The notes below the pieces were generated by a model. The model saw nothing but the letters and a program-made list of their open reading frames with translations, made no database searches and had not been told where the DNA came from. The position numbers were made by a program, and so were the translations under genes. Shown in pieces: positions 55,177 through 63,928 of a stretch of 64,000 nt of DNA (positions are counted from its first letter, which is position 1; each line of letters starts with the position of its first letter). Where the stretch lies: NCBI RefSeq assembly GCF_003046295.1, contig NZ_PZZN01000001.1, positions 1,322,812 to 1,386,811 on the forward strand, written 5' to 3'. The DNA comes from Sphingomonas aerolata (GTDB lineage: Bacteria; Pseudomonadota; Alphaproteobacteria; Sphingomonadales; Sphingomonadaceae).

Positions 55177-55358
55177 GTGAGGGCGGTCGCCCCGTCTCTG
55201 CTTGACTAACCGTCCCCCCAATTCTACCTCGATTCCCAGCACGGCCTCCTGGCGTCCTGCCCGGTCGTGTGGTCCTGCCTGTTCGGCTCGCCCAGTTCCG
55301 CTTTCCAGCGCACCCGCAGACCGAACCTGTTCCCGTTGATCGCTATCCGGAAATCCCC
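55177..55358 (+). promoter_or_regulatory. C-rich leader of rho with possible promoter
   Basis: No gene fits here. TTGACT (55202-55207) followed after 17 bases by TACCTC is a weak sigma-70-like promoter. The roughly 150-nt leader that follows is rich in C and poor in A runs, the kind of unstructured C-rich RNA that Rho binds. Rho autoregulation through its leader is established in E. coli. Whether it applies here is inference. Confidence 0.4.
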
Positions 55359-56615
55359 ATGCATCTCAAAGACCTGAAGAAGAAGAAACCCGCCGAGCTG
55401 GTCCAGCTGGCCGAGGAACTGGGGGTCGAGAGCGCCTCGACGCTGCGCAAGCAGGACCTGTTGTTCGCGATCCTGAAGGTGCAGGCGGACAATGGCGACC
55501 AGATCATGGGGCTCGGCACGATCGAAGTGCTGCCCGATGGTTTCGGCTTCCTGCGCTCGCCCGAGTCCAACTATCTCGCAGGGCCCGACGACATCTACAT
55601 CTCGCCGAACCAGGTGCGGAAGTTCGGCCTGCGCACCGGTGACACGGTAGAGGGCGAGATTCGCGGGCCGAAGGATGGCGAACGCTATTTCTCGCTGGTG
55701 AAGCTGACGGCGGTCAATTTCGACGATCCCGACGTCGTGCGCCACCGCGTCAATTTCGACAATCTCACGCCTCTCTATCCCGAGAGCAAGCTGACGCTCG
55801 ATCCCGCCGACCCGACCGTCAAGGACAAGTCGGCGCGGGTGATCGACATCGTTTCGCCGCAGGGCAAGGGCCAGCGCACGCTGATCGTCGCGCCGCCGCG
55901 CGTCGGCAAGACGGTCATGTTGCAGAACATGGCCAAGGCGATCACCGACAATCACCCCGAGGTGTTCCTGATCGTCCTGCTGATCGACGAGCGCCCCGAG
56001 GAAGTCACCGACATGCAGCGCAGCGTGAAGGGCGAGGTCGTCAGCTCGACGTTCGACGAACCCGCGCAGCGCCACGTGCAGGTCGCGGAGATGGTCATCG
56101 AAAAGGCCAAGCGCCTGGTCGAGCACAAGAAGGACGTGGTGATCCTGCTCGACTCGATCACGCGTCTGGGTCGTGCCTACAACACCGTCGTGCCGTCGTC
56201 GGGCAAGGTCCTGACCGGTGGTGTCGATGCGAACGCGCTGCAGCGTCCGAAGCGCTTCTTCGGTGCCGCGCGCAACATCGAGGAGGGCGGCTCGCTCTCG
56301 ATCATCGCGACCGCGCTGATCGACACGGGCAGCCGCATGGACGAGGTGATCTTCGAGGAGTTCAAGGGCACCGGCAACTCGGAAATCGTGCTCGATCGCA
56401 AGGTCGCGGACAAGCGCATCTTCCCGGCGCTCGACGTCGGCAAGTCGGGTACCCGCAAGGAAGAGCTGCTGGTCGACAAGGCCAAGCTCTCCAAGATGTG
56501 GGTGCTGCGTCGTATCCTCATGCAGATGGGCACGATCGACGCGATGGAGTTCCTGCTCGACAAGATGAAGGATTCGAAGACCAACGAGAATTTCTTCGAC
56601 AGCATGAATCAATAA
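55359..56615 (+). CDS. rho: transcription termination factor Rho
   Basis: 418 residues. The N-terminal helical domain begins [20 protein letters not shown]. The RNA-binding cold-shock-like domain has [20 protein letters not shown] (about 61-80) and the ATPase domain has [18 protein letters not shown] (Walker A, about 177-194), [15 protein letters not shown] (Walker B) and the Q/R-loop region. It is the hexameric RNA helicase for factor-dependent termination. ATG 55359 gives the normal N-terminus; the frame to 55269 is the untranslated leader. Confidence 0.97.
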   Translation: MHLKDLKKKKPAELVQLAEELGVESASTLRKQDLLFAILKVQADNGDQIMGLGTIEVLPDGFGFLRSPESNYLAGPDDIYISPNQVRKFGLRTGDTVEGEIRGPKDGERYFSLVKLTAVNFDDPDVVRHRVNFDNLTPLYPESKLTLDPADPTVKDKSARVIDIVSPQGKGQRTLIVAPPRVGKTVMLQNMAKAITDNHPEVFLIVLLIDERPEEVTDMQRSVKGEVVSSTFDEPAQRHVQVAEMVIEKAKRLVEHKKDVVILLDSITRLGRAYNTVVPSSGKVLTGGVDANALQRPKRFFGAARNIEEGGSLSIIATALIDTGSRMDEVIFEEFKGTGNSEIVLDRKVADKRIFPALDVGKSGTRKEELLVDKAKLSKMWVLRRILMQMGTIDAMEFLLDKMKDSKTNENFFDSMNQ

Positions 56616-56625
56616 CCGAGGGCGG

Positions 56626-56766
56626 CCTGCGCCACGCTGGCGCAGGACTCGCAGCGGTTCGACCGGCGGGGCAGCGCCCCGACCGACGACATGGGCTTCG
56701 CCCATGTCCGGCCAAGAAGACCGACCCAAAATGCGGCACGCGAGAGCAATGGCTTTCGTGTGCCGC
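56626..56766 (+). terminator. three consecutive hairpins between rho and terC
   Basis: Perfect 9-bp hairpins CCTGCGCCA-CGC-TGGCGCAGG (56626-56646) and GACATGGGC-TTC-GCCCATGTC (56688-56708) are followed by a 15-bp stem with two wobble pairs (56733-56766), then TTTGCT. The last is a plausible terminator for rho. Together they could also form a structured leader for terC. Confidence 0.55.
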
Positions 56767-56837
56767 TTTGCTATGAAACCCATTGAAATCCGCCATCTCC
56801 GCACGTCGGTGGTGGCCCGTCACCGGGAGCTGACATC

Positions 56838-57572
56838 TTGAGTATCATCGCCATGCTGGCCACCGCCGCATCGGGAGTAACCGGACCCGGTTCACCGCTG
56901 GAAATCTGGCAGCACATCGTCGCCGACTTCTCCAATCTCGGCGACCCGAAGGCGCTGGCCGCGTTCGGATCGGTCCTGATGATCGACCTCGTCCTTGCCG
57001 GCGACAATGCGATCGTCGTCGGCGCGCTCGCAGCGGGGCTTCCTGCTGACCAGCGCAAGAAGGTCATCCTGATCGGCATCGGCGCCGCGCTCGTTCTGCG
57101 CATCTTCTTCGCGCTGATCGTGACGTGGCTGATGGGGATCGTCGGGCTGATCTTTGCGGGCGGCCTGCTGCTGCTGTGGGTCAGCTGGAAGTTCTGGCGT
57201 GAAATCCGCGAGGGTGCGGAAAACGCCGGCTCCGAGGAAATCGAGGGTGACGAACGCTCGGGGATCAAGTCGTCCAAGGGCTTTGCCAGCGCCGCTTGGG
57301 CGGTCGCGGTCGCCGACGTGTCGATGAGCCTCGACAATGTGCTCGCGGTCGCGGGCGCAGCGCGCGAGCATCCGGGGATCCTTGTGATCGGCCTGTTGCT
57401 GTCGGTCGCGATGATGGGCCTGGCAGCGAACTTCATCGCGCGGATCATCAACCGCTATCGCTGGATCGCCTATATCGGCCTGGCGGTGATCCTCGTGGTT
57501 GCGGTGAAGATGATCTACGAGGGCTGGACCGGTACCGGCGAAACGCTCGGGATCGTCTCGCTGCTCGGCTGA
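56838..57572 (+). CDS. TerC family membrane protein
   Basis: 244 residues, about seven membrane helices. MIDLVLAGDNAIVVGALAAG (about 48-67) is the TerC signature with the conserved Asp/Asn. A second repeat-related segment, VADVSMSLDNVLAVAGAARE, lies near residues 158-177. TerC/Alx proteins are linked to manganese export or metal loading of secreted proteins. The start is TTG 56838, supported by GGGAG eight bases upstream. It ends just before a strong terminator. Confidence 0.92.
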   Translation: MSIIAMLATAASGVTGPGSPLEIWQHIVADFSNLGDPKALAAFGSVLMIDLVLAGDNAIVVGALAAGLPADQRKKVILIGIGAALVLRIFFALIVTWLMGIVGLIFAGGLLLLWVSWKFWREIREGAENAGSEEIEGDERSGIKSSKGFASAAWAVAVADVSMSLDNVLAVAGAAREHPGILVIGLLLSVAMMGLAANFIARIINRYRWIAYIGLAVILVVAVKMIYEGWTGTGETLGIVSLLG

Positions 57573-57598
57573 TCGGGGCAGCGTCCGGATAAGGAAAA

Positions 57599-57632
57599 GG
57601 CCTCGCCGGGATCGTCCGGCGAGGCCTTTTTC
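57599..57632 (+). terminator. intrinsic terminator after terC
   Basis: A perfect 11-bp stem, GGCCTCGCCGG and CCGGCGAGGCC with loop GATCGT, followed by TTTTTC. The minus strand also reads into AAAA-flanked T-runs, so it can stop transcripts of the convergent operon too. Confidence 0.92.
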
Positions 57633-57660
57633 TTGGGCGAGGTGTGCGCGATCGGAGGAA

Positions 57661-57864
57661 TCAGCGGCGGATGATCTTGCCGTTGAACATCCCGGGAATG
57701 TCGACCTCGGCACCCTTGGCAAGGTAGATCTTCCCGGTCACCATTCCTGAGACGCGCAGCTGGCAATTCGATCCCACGCGGACCTTTCCAGTGACCATCC
57801 CGCTGATGTCGGTATTCTCGATGATGTCGAGTGGGCCGGTCATCATGCGCGAAATCGTCTTCAC
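57661..57864 (-). CDS. 67-residue bactofilin-like beta-solenoid mini-protein
   Basis: The sequence contains a short repeat, ISGMVTGKVRVGSNCQLR followed by VSGMVTGKIYLAKGAEVDIP and GMFNGKII. Gly and hydrophobic residues alternate at about 18-residue spacing, as in the beta-helical core of bactofilins, but with only about three turns instead of the usual 6-7. GTG 57864 forms a GTGA overlap with the dienelactone hydrolase stop; ATG 57846 is the alternative. The in-frame extension to 58197 is antisense-like shadow. The function is unknown; a small scaffold or a truncated bactofilin is possible. Confidence 0.7.
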   Translation of the reverse strand: MKTISRMMTGPLDIIENTDISGMVTGKVRVGSNCQLRVSGMVTGKIYLAKGAEVDIPGMFNGKIIRR

Positions 57865-58562
57865 CTCAGATGCTCGGCAAAGAATGCCGCGGTGCGTTCG
57901 TCTGCCAGCTTGGCCGACACATCCGACCGGCGCTCGCCGAACTCGGTCGCAAAGCCGTGATCCTCGCCCGCATAATCGTAGATCGTGACCTTGGGATGAT
58001 CGTCGAGCCCGGCGTGCATCGCTGCCTGCGCGTCCTTGTCGACGAAATGATCCTCCTCGGGGACGTGGAGCAGCACGGGGTTTGCGATCGCGTGCTTCTC
58101 GCCGAGCAGCCCGTCGATCCCGACGCCGTAATAGCCGACGCTCGCATCGATGTCGGTGCGCGCCGCTGTCATGAAGGCGAGGCGGCCACCGAGGCAATAG
58201 CCGACCGCGCCTACCTTGGCGCCGTCACCAAGTTCGCTGCGCGCGGCGCGGATCGTCGCCTCGATATCGGCGATACCCTTGTCCTGGTCGAACTGGCCCA
58301 TGAGTTCGAGCGCGCGATCGAATTCGGGCTTCACGTCCGGGTCGAGCTCGATGCCCGGCTCCAGCCGCCAGAACAGGTCCGGGGCGATCGCGAGATAGCC
58401 GGCCTCGGCGAGCGTGTCGCACTTGCGGCGGATGCCGGCATTCACGCCGAAGATTTCCTGGATCACGACGATCGCGGCCTTTGGCGTGCCGGCGGGGACC
58501 GCGCGATAGGCGGTGAAGCTGCCGTCGCCCGCGAGCGTCGGGATGGTGGTGGTATTCGTCAT
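57861..58562 (-). CDS. dienelactone hydrolase family protein
   Basis: 233 residues of alpha/beta-hydrolase fold. IVVIQEIFGVNAGIRRKCD (about residues 31-49) is the DLH oxyanion region, VGAVGYCLGGRLAF (Cys nucleophile about 122) the elbow, and the Asp/His pair lies in VPEEDHFVDKDAQ and GEDHGFATE. The Cys-Asp-His triad is the DLH type, acting on lactones or other esters. Start and end are coupled to Ogt and to the mini-protein by 4-bp overlaps. The physiological substrate is not known. Confidence 0.9.
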   Translation of the reverse strand: MTNTTTIPTLAGDGSFTAYRAVPAGTPKAAIVVIQEIFGVNAGIRRKCDTLAEAGYLAIAPDLFWRLEPGIELDPDVKPEFDRALELMGQFDQDKGIADIEATIRAARSELGDGAKVGAVGYCLGGRLAFMTAARTDIDASVGYYGVGIDGLLGEKHAIANPVLLHVPEEDHFVDKDAQAAMHAGLDDHPKVTIYDYAGEDHGFATEFGERRSDVSAKLADERTAAFFAEHLR

Positions 58563-59032
58563 AGCAATCCTCCTTGCGGCCGTTCGAGATCGAGCAGCCG
58601 GGATTTTGTGATCGGGCCTTGGCCTGCGGAATACGCACCAAGCCCACCCCCGGCTCCGAGAATTCGGTGGCAGGGGACGACGATCGGAAACGGATTGCGC
58701 GCACAGGCCTGGCCGATCGCACGCGGGCTCGACCCGATCGCCTGTGCGAGATCGCCATAGCTGGCGGTCCGGCCGTACGGGACCGCAACGATCGCTTGGC
58801 GCAGCGCGTCACCGCGGGGCGTCTGCGATGGTGCGAGCGGAAGGTCGAAGACGGTGAGACGGCCGGCAAAATACGCGTCCAGCTGGCGGAGCGCTTCGCG
58901 GATCGCCGGGTTCATGGTCGCCTCGACGATACCGTCCCGGTCGATCGCGATCGCATCGATCCGGTCGGTGCTGCCGGTCACGCGGATCAGCCCGATAGGC
59001 GTTGCGATCGAGGCGGCATCCCGCGCATACAT
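58559..59032 (-). CDS. ogt: methylated-DNA--protein-cysteine methyltransferase
   Basis: 157 residues. The acceptor site NPFPIVVPCHRILGAGGGLG (Cys about 126) and the helix-turn-helix region VPYGRTASYGDLAQAIGSSP identify an Ogt/AGT protein that removes alkyl groups from O6-alkylguanine by suicide transfer. The N-terminal domain is of minimal length. ATG 59032 is chosen; the frame upstream to 59557 overlaps the divergent genes and is not coding. First gene of the operon with the DLH and mini-protein genes. Confidence 0.92.
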   Translation of the reverse strand: MYARDAASIATPIGLIRVTGSTDRIDAIAIDRDGIVEATMNPAIREALRQLDAYFAGRLTVFDLPLAPSQTPRGDALRQAIVAVPYGRTASYGDLAQAIGSSPRAIGQACARNPFPIVVPCHRILGAGGGLGAYSAGQGPITKSRLLDLERPQGGLL

Positions 59033-59088
59033 TGCCACGCTATGCCGCGCCCCGTCGTGCGGCTCAAGCGCCACCGAAAGGGCCGTCC

Positions 59089-59343
59089 ATGAAGATGAAC
59101 ATCGAAATCGAATGCACGCCCGAAGAGGCCCGCCGCGCGGTCGGGCTGCCCGACCTGACGCCGATCCATGACCGCTATGTCGCGATGATGATCGAGGCGA
59201 TGCCCGGGCTCGGCGACGGGGCGATGCAGCCCGAGATGATCGAGACGATGATGCGCGGGTGGCAGCCGATGGGCGAGGCGGGAATGGCGTTCTGGAAACG
59301 GATGTTCGACGGCGCGACGCAGACGGGCAAAACGGGCGGTTGA
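59089..59343 (+). CDS. DUF6489 family protein
   Basis: 84 residues: MKMNIEIECTPEEARRAVGL, PDLTPIHDRYVAMMIEAMP and QPMGEAGMAFWKRMF are shared by a small family found next to mnmE in alphaproteobacteria. It is predicted to be acidic and helical. ATG 59089 begins the conserved text. The 8-bp gap to mnmE suggests one transcript. The function is unknown. Confidence 0.82.
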   Translation: MKMNIEIECTPEEARRAVGLPDLTPIHDRYVAMMIEAMPGLGDGAMQPEMIETMMRGWQPMGEAGMAFWKRMFDGATQTGKTGG

Positions 59344-59351
59344 GTAACAGA

Positions 59352-60632
59352 ATGACGACGATCTTTGCGGTGTCGAGCGGGCGCCCGCCCGCGGCGATCG
59401 CGGTGGTGCGGATATCGGGCCCCGAGGCGTTTGCGGCAGCGGTCGCGCTCGGCGGGCCGCTTCCCGCCGCGCGGCATGCCAGTTTGCGTGCTCTGCGTGA
59501 TGCCAGCGGGACGATGCTCGATCGCGCATTGGTGATCGTCTTTCCAGGCCCGACCACCGCGACGGGCGAGGATCTGGTCGAGCTCCATTGTCATGGGGGG
59601 CGGGCGGTCATCGCTGCGGTCGAACGCACGCTTGCGGCGATGACCGGGTTACGACTAGCCGAACCGGGCGAATTTACCCGCCGCGCGCTTGGTAACGGAC
59701 GGATCGACCTGACCCAGGCCGAAGGGCTTGCGGATCTGCTCGAGGCCGAAACCGAGGCGCAGCGTGTTGCCGCGATCACCGCGACCGAGGGGCGCGTGAG
59801 CCAGGCAGTGCGCGGCTGGATGGACGCGGTCGCGATGCTGTCCGCACGGATCGAGGCGATGCTCGACTTTGCCGACGAGGATGACGTGACCAGCGATGCG
59901 GCGGCCTTCGACGCGGTGTGCGCTGACATCGCAGCGCTGGCGGCTGAGATCGAGACGGTGGTGGCGAGCCCCCCGGTCGAGCGACTGAAAGACGGCCTTC
60001 GCGTCGTGATCGGCGGCCCGCCCAACAGCGGCAAGTCGACCTTGCTCAATCTGATGGGGGAGCGCGATGCCGCGATCGTATCGCCGATCTCGGGGACGAC
60101 GCGTGACCGCATCGATGTCCCGGTCCTGCGGAACGGGGTCGCCTATGTCCTGACCGATACCGCGGGTCTGATCGATACGCTTGATCCGATCGAGGCGATC
60201 GGCGTCGCCCGGGCGGAGACGGCGATGGCGACGGCGGACCTGCTGCTGTGGCTTGCCGACACCGTTCCGCCACGCGAGGATGCGATCTGGGTTCACGCCC
60301 GAGCCGATCTGCCGGGGCGGGACGGGGGCGTCCCGCCCGGTCGGGTGATCGCCTTCTCGCAAAGCGATCAGGCTTCGCTCGATCGACTCTGGGCTGTCGT
60401 CCATGATCGCGCGGCCGCTCTGCTACCGCGTACTGACGATCTGGCGCTCAAGGCGGATCAGCGCCTTCGCTGCAAGCGGGCTGCGGCGACGCTTCGCGTC
60501 GCGGGCAACGACCCTTTGATCGTTGCGGAGCATCTTCGCGAAGCCCGCACCGGGCTTGCTGCGGTGCTGGGTCTAGACGCGACCGGAGAGATGCTCGACG
60601 CACTGTTCGGCCGGTTCTGCATCGGCAAGTGA
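59352..60632 (+). CDS. mnmE: tRNA modification GTPase MnmE
   Basis: 426 residues. The tetrahydrofolate-binding N-terminal domain starts TTIFAVSSGRPPAAIAVVRI, with ELHCHGGRAV and ALGNGRIDLTQAEGLADLLE. The inserted G domain has GGPPNSGKSTLLNLMG (about 218-233) and SGTTRDRIDVPV, and the C-terminus ends FCIGK with the conserved Cys. With MnmG it makes the cmnm5U modification at the tRNA wobble position. The perfect parS site begins at the first base after its stop codon. Confidence 0.96.
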   Translation: MTTIFAVSSGRPPAAIAVVRISGPEAFAAAVALGGPLPAARHASLRALRDASGTMLDRALVIVFPGPTTATGEDLVELHCHGGRAVIAAVERTLAAMTGLRLAEPGEFTRRALGNGRIDLTQAEGLADLLEAETEAQRVAAITATEGRVSQAVRGWMDAVAMLSARIEAMLDFADEDDVTSDAAAFDAVCADIAALAAEIETVVASPPVERLKDGLRVVIGGPPNSGKSTLLNLMGERDAAIVSPISGTTRDRIDVPVLRNGVAYVLTDTAGLIDTLDPIEAIGVARAETAMATADLLLWLADTVPPREDAIWVHARADLPGRDGGVPPGRVIAFSQSDQASLDRLWAVVHDRAAALLPRTDDLALKADQRLRCKRAAATLRVAGNDPLIVAEHLREARTGLAAVLGLDATGEMLDALFGRFCIGK

Positions 60633-60648
60633 TGTTCCACGTGGAACA
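60633..60648. promoter_or_regulatory. parS site, perfect 16-bp palindrome
   Basis: TGTTCCACGTGGAACA, in the 54-bp spacer between mnmE and mnmG, directly after the mnmE stop. It is the exact palindrome recognised by chromosomal ParB proteins that use the GTTCCACGTGGAAC variant. Confidence 0.93.
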
Positions 60649-60686
60649 ACTTTGACGCGATCGTTGCGTCGCTCTACGGCGATGGC

Positions 60687-62522
60687 ATGTTCGATGTAGT
60701 GGTGGTTGGCGGTGGCCATGCCGGGACCGAGGCCGCAGCCGCGGCAGCGCGGAGGGGCGCGCGTACCGCGCTGGTGTCGTTCGACGCGCGGCAGATCGGC
60801 GCGATGTCGTGCAACCCGGCGATAGGCGGGCTGGGCAAGGGCCATATGGTCCGCGAGGTCGATGCCTTTGACGGGCTGATCGGACGCGCTGCCGATGCCG
60901 CGGCGATCCATCATAGGATGCTCAACCGAAGCAAGGGATCCGCGGTTCAGGGGCCGAGGATCCAGGCGGACCGCAGGCTCTATGCGGCGGCGATCCAGGC
61001 ACAGCTGGCGGCGACGCCAAACTTGTCGATCATCGCCGGCGAGGTCAGCGCGCTGCATCTGGAGGGTGATCGCGTCGCGGGTGTCGTGCTCGCCGACGGC
61101 GCCGTCATCGCAGCGCGCGCGGTGGTCCTCGCGACCGGGACGTTCCTGGGCGGGCGGATCTTCCGTGGCGACGACCGCGAGGAAGGGGGCCGGATCGGCG
61201 AGCGTGCGGCGAAGCCACTGGCGGACCAGCTCCGCGCGCGCGCGCTGCCCATGGCGCGGCTGAAGACCGGAACCCCGCCACGGCTCGACGGACGGACGAT
61301 CAATTGGGGGGCGCTTGCCGAGCAGCCCTCCGATCCCGAGCCGTGGACGATGTCGCCGATGACGACCGGCCGTATCCTGCCGCAGGTCGCCTGTGCGATT
61401 ACGCGGACGACGGACGAGACGCATGCGATCATCCGCGCCGCGTTCCACCGATCGCCGCTGTTCACCGGCGCGATCGAAGCGGCGGGGCCGCGCTACTGTC
61501 CATCGATCGAGGACAAGGTTTCCCGCTTCGGTGACCGCGACGGCCATCAGCTGTTCCTCGAACCCGAGGGGCTCGACGACGCGACGATATATCCCAATGG
61601 TCTGTCGACGTCCTTGCCGGTCGAGGTCCAGGCAGCGATGCTCGCGAGCATTCCCGGGCTCGAGCGTGTCGTGATGACGATGCCGGGCTATGCCGTCGAA
61701 TATGATTATATCGATCCGCGCGCGCTCGATACGCGATTGGCGCTTCCCGCGATCGACGGCGTGTTCTGCGCCGGCCAGCTCAATGGGACCACGGGCTATG
61801 AAGAGGCGGCGGGGCAGGGGCTGGTCGCCGGGCTCAACGCGGCGGCGCATGCCTGTGATCTGGCACCGGTGACCCTCGACCGCGCGTCGAGCTATCTCGG
61901 CGTGATGATCGACGACCTTGTCCTGCAGGGCGTTACCGAGCCGTACCGGATGCTGACCGCGCGGGCCGAATTCCGGCTGTCGCTCCGCGCGGACAATGCC
62001 GAGACACGGCTTGGCGGGATTGCAGAGGCGGCGGGATGCCTCGGCACCGCGCGGCTCGCCCATCAGCGCGCGCGGGGCGAAGACCGGGCCCGGTTCCGAT
62101 CCGCACTGAACGGCGAACGGACCGCGACGGAGATCGCGGATCAAGGCGTGGTGGTCGGCCGCGATGGCGCGCGGCGGACGGCGTTCGACTGGTTGCGCTT
62201 CGAGGGCGTGAAGCTTGCGCATGTCGCGCCTGATGCGGCGACCGGGATCCCGGCGGCAGTGGTCGACGAGGTCGTCGAGGACGCGCGCTACGCCCCCTAT
62301 ATCGAACGACAGGCCCAGGAGGTCGCGCGGTTGCGGGCGGACGAGGCGATCCTGTTACCCCAGGATCTTGCTTATGATCGGGTCCCTGGTCTGTCGAACG
62401 AGATGATCGACCGATTGAGTGCGGCACGACCGCTGTCCTTGGCCGCTGCGGCACGCATCCGGGGCATCACGCCCGCGGCGCTGTCTGCGGTGCTTCTCCA
62501 TACGAAACGAGTGCCGGCATGA
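60687..62522 (+). CDS. mnmG: tRNA uridine-5-carboxymethylaminomethyl modification enzyme MnmG
   Basis: 611 residues. The FAD-binding start is [20 protein letters not shown] (residues 3-22), then [20 protein letters not shown] and [13 protein letters not shown], all GidA/MnmG signatures. The C-terminal helical domain binds MnmE and tRNA. It acts with MnmE on the wobble uridine. ATG 60687 is fixed by the FAD motif. rsmG follows with a 4-bp ATGA overlap. Confidence 0.97.
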   Translation: MFDVVVVGGGHAGTEAAAAAARRGARTALVSFDARQIGAMSCNPAIGGLGKGHMVREVDAFDGLIGRAADAAAIHHRMLNRSKGSAVQGPRIQADRRLYAAAIQAQLAATPNLSIIAGEVSALHLEGDRVAGVVLADGAVIAARAVVLATGTFLGGRIFRGDDREEGGRIGERAAKPLADQLRARALPMARLKTGTPPRLDGRTINWGALAEQPSDPEPWTMSPMTTGRILPQVACAITRTTDETHAIIRAAFHRSPLFTGAIEAAGPRYCPSIEDKVSRFGDRDGHQLFLEPEGLDDATIYPNGLSTSLPVEVQAAMLASIPGLERVVMTMPGYAVEYDYIDPRALDTRLALPAIDGVFCAGQLNGTTGYEEAAGQGLVAGLNAAAHACDLAPVTLDRASSYLGVMIDDLVLQGVTEPYRMLTARAEFRLSLRADNAETRLGGIAEAAGCLGTARLAHQRARGEDRARFRSALNGERTATEIADQGVVVGRDGARRTAFDWLRFEGVKLAHVAPDAATGIPAAVVDEVVEDARYAPYIERQAQEVARLRADEAILLPQDLAYDRVPGLSNEMIDRLSAARPLSLAAAARIRGITPAALSAVLLHTKRVPA

Positions 62523-63139
62523 CCGAAGACGAAGCACGGACCTGGGTCCTCGAGCGGTTTGGCCCCGTCGCGACCGAGCGGGTTGTGGCGTTCGTCGCGA
62601 TGGTCGTGGAGGAAGCCGCGCATCAGAATCTGATCGCACCTTCGACGATCCCGACAATCTGGGAGCGGCATGTCGTCGACTCGCTGCAGCTTGTCGCGCT
62701 CGCAGGTCCCGAGATGCATGCGATGCGCTGGCTCGACATCGGGACCGGTGGCGGATTTCCCGGCATGGTCGTTGCGCTGGTCCGCGAAGGGCCGGTCGAT
62801 CTCGTCGAACCACGCCGGCGTCGCGCGGACTTTCTCGAGCTCTGCGTCGCCAGGCTGGGGCTTGGCGATCAGGTCCGTGTGTATCCGACCAAGGTCGAGT
62901 CCGTCACCGCAGCAGCGCGGATCATTTCGGCACGCGCCGTCGCCTCGCTCGAAAACCTTTTGCGTGGCGCGGCGCACTGCGCCACAACAGAGACGCGGTG
63001 GCTGTTGCCTCGGGGGCGTCTCGACGAGGCAGAGATCACCGCGCTTCAGAAGCCTTGGCACTTTATGTTCCACGTGGAACAAAGCGTCACGAACCCGGAG
63101 TCGTCTATCGTGGTTCTGGATCGAGTCCGCGCGCGATGA
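62519..63139 (+). CDS. rsmG: 16S rRNA (guanine527-N7)-methyltransferase RsmG
   Basis: 206 residues. [17 protein letters not shown] (about residues 70-86) is the SAM motif of RsmG (GidB), with HVVDSLQL and [13 protein letters not shown] nearby. It methylates the 530 loop of 16S rRNA; loss gives low-level streptomycin resistance in other bacteria. Near the C-terminus the segment FMFHVEQS is encoded by a perfect parS site (63066-63081), which fixes part of the protein sequence. The stop overlaps parA by 4 bp. Confidence 0.95.
   Translation: MTEDEARTWVLERFGPVATERVVAFVAMVVEEAAHQNLIAPSTIPTIWERHVVDSLQLVALAGPEMHAMRWLDIGTGGGFPGMVVALVREGPVDLVEPRRRRADFLELCVARLGLGDQVRVYPTKVESVTAAARIISARAVASLENLLRGAAHCATTETRWLLPRGRLDEAEITALQKPWHFMFHVEQSVTNPESSIVVLDRVRAR
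63066..63081. promoter_or_regulatory. parS site, perfect, inside rsmG
   Basis: TGTTCCACGTGGAACA within the rsmG coding sequence, 55 bp before the parA start. It is identical to the site after mnmE. Proximity to parAB is typical of origin-domain parS clusters. Confidence 0.93.
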
Positions 63140-63918
63140 TCACCATCGCGGTCGCCAATCAGAAGGGTGGGGTGGGCAAGACCACCAGTGCCATCAATCT
63201 CGCGACCGCATTGGCGGCGACGGGAATGCGGGTGCTGCTGGTCGATATCGACCCGCAGGGCAACGCCTCGACCGGCCTTGGCATCGGCCATGCGCAACGC
63301 GTCAAATCTAGCTATGACGTCCTCATCGGCGAGGCGACGATCGACCAGGCCGTGGTGCACAGCCGCGTGCCCCGGCTCGACGTGATCCCCGCGACGGTCG
63401 ATCTGTCGGGGGCGGAGATCGAGCTCGTCGAATTCGATGCTCGGACGCATCGGCTCGATCGTGCGATGCAGGACTCGACCGGGCATTGGGATATCGCGCT
63501 GATCGATTGTCCGCCGTCGCTCGGGTTGCTGACGATCAATGCGATGGTCGCAGCGGACGCGCTGCTCGTGCCGCTCCAGTGCGAATTCTTCGCGCTCGAG
63601 GGCCTGTCGCAGTTGCTCAGCACGGTCGAACGTATCCGTCAGCGGTTCAACCCGGGCCTGTCGATCCTTGGCGTTGCGCTGACAATGTATGATCGCCGCA
63701 ACCGGCTGACCGATCAGGTCTCGGCGGATGTCCGCGCGGTGCTGGGCAAGGTCGTGTTCGAAACGGTCATCCCGCGCAACGTACGGCTGTCGGAAGCGCC
63801 CAGTCACGGACTTCCGGCGCTGATCTACGACCATCGCTGCAGCGGATCGCAGGCGTATATTGCGCTCGCCCGCGAGATGATCGGCCGGCTTCCGGTATCG
63901 GCACGAGCAGCCGCGTGA
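63136..63918 (+). CDS. parA: chromosome partitioning ATPase ParA (Soj)
   Basis: 260 residues. The deviant Walker A is NQKGGVGKTTSAINLATAL (about residues 8-26) and the DNA-binding and Walker B region is IALIDCPPSLGLLTINAM. VLLVDIDPQGNASTGLG is the ParA switch motif. It binds the nucleoid and moves ParB-parS complexes to segregate origins. ATG 63136 overlaps the rsmG stop (ATGA). parB follows after 10 bp. Confidence 0.97.
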   Translation: MITIAVANQKGGVGKTTSAINLATALAATGMRVLLVDIDPQGNASTGLGIGHAQRVKSSYDVLIGEATIDQAVVHSRVPRLDVIPATVDLSGAEIELVEFDARTHRLDRAMQDSTGHWDIALIDCPPSLGLLTINAMVAADALLVPLQCEFFALEGLSQLLSTVERIRQRFNPGLSILGVALTMYDRRNRLTDQVSADVRAVLGKVVFETVIPRNVRLSEAPSHGLPALIYDHRCSGSQAYIALAREMIGRLPVSARAAA

Positions 63919-63928
63919 GGGTATTGGC

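Noticed and set aside
56616..56837. yybP-ykoY type manganese riboswitch before terC
   Set aside because: The expected conserved elements could not be identified by eye; only generic hairpins were found. An Rfam search would decide.
57865..58197. N-terminal extension making the bactofilin-like protein 178 residues long
   Set aside because: The extra part is an Arg-rich shadow of the dienelactone hydrolase gene in another frame, and the GTGA junction gives a natural start.
60573..62222. 549-codon minus-strand open frame opposite mnmG, and similar long antisense frames opposite rho (55224-56804) and the PBP1A gene (41579-43258)
   Set aside because: Their proteins are Arg/Gly/Asp-rich with no motifs. 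They arise because GC-rich coding strands leave few stops on the opposite strand.
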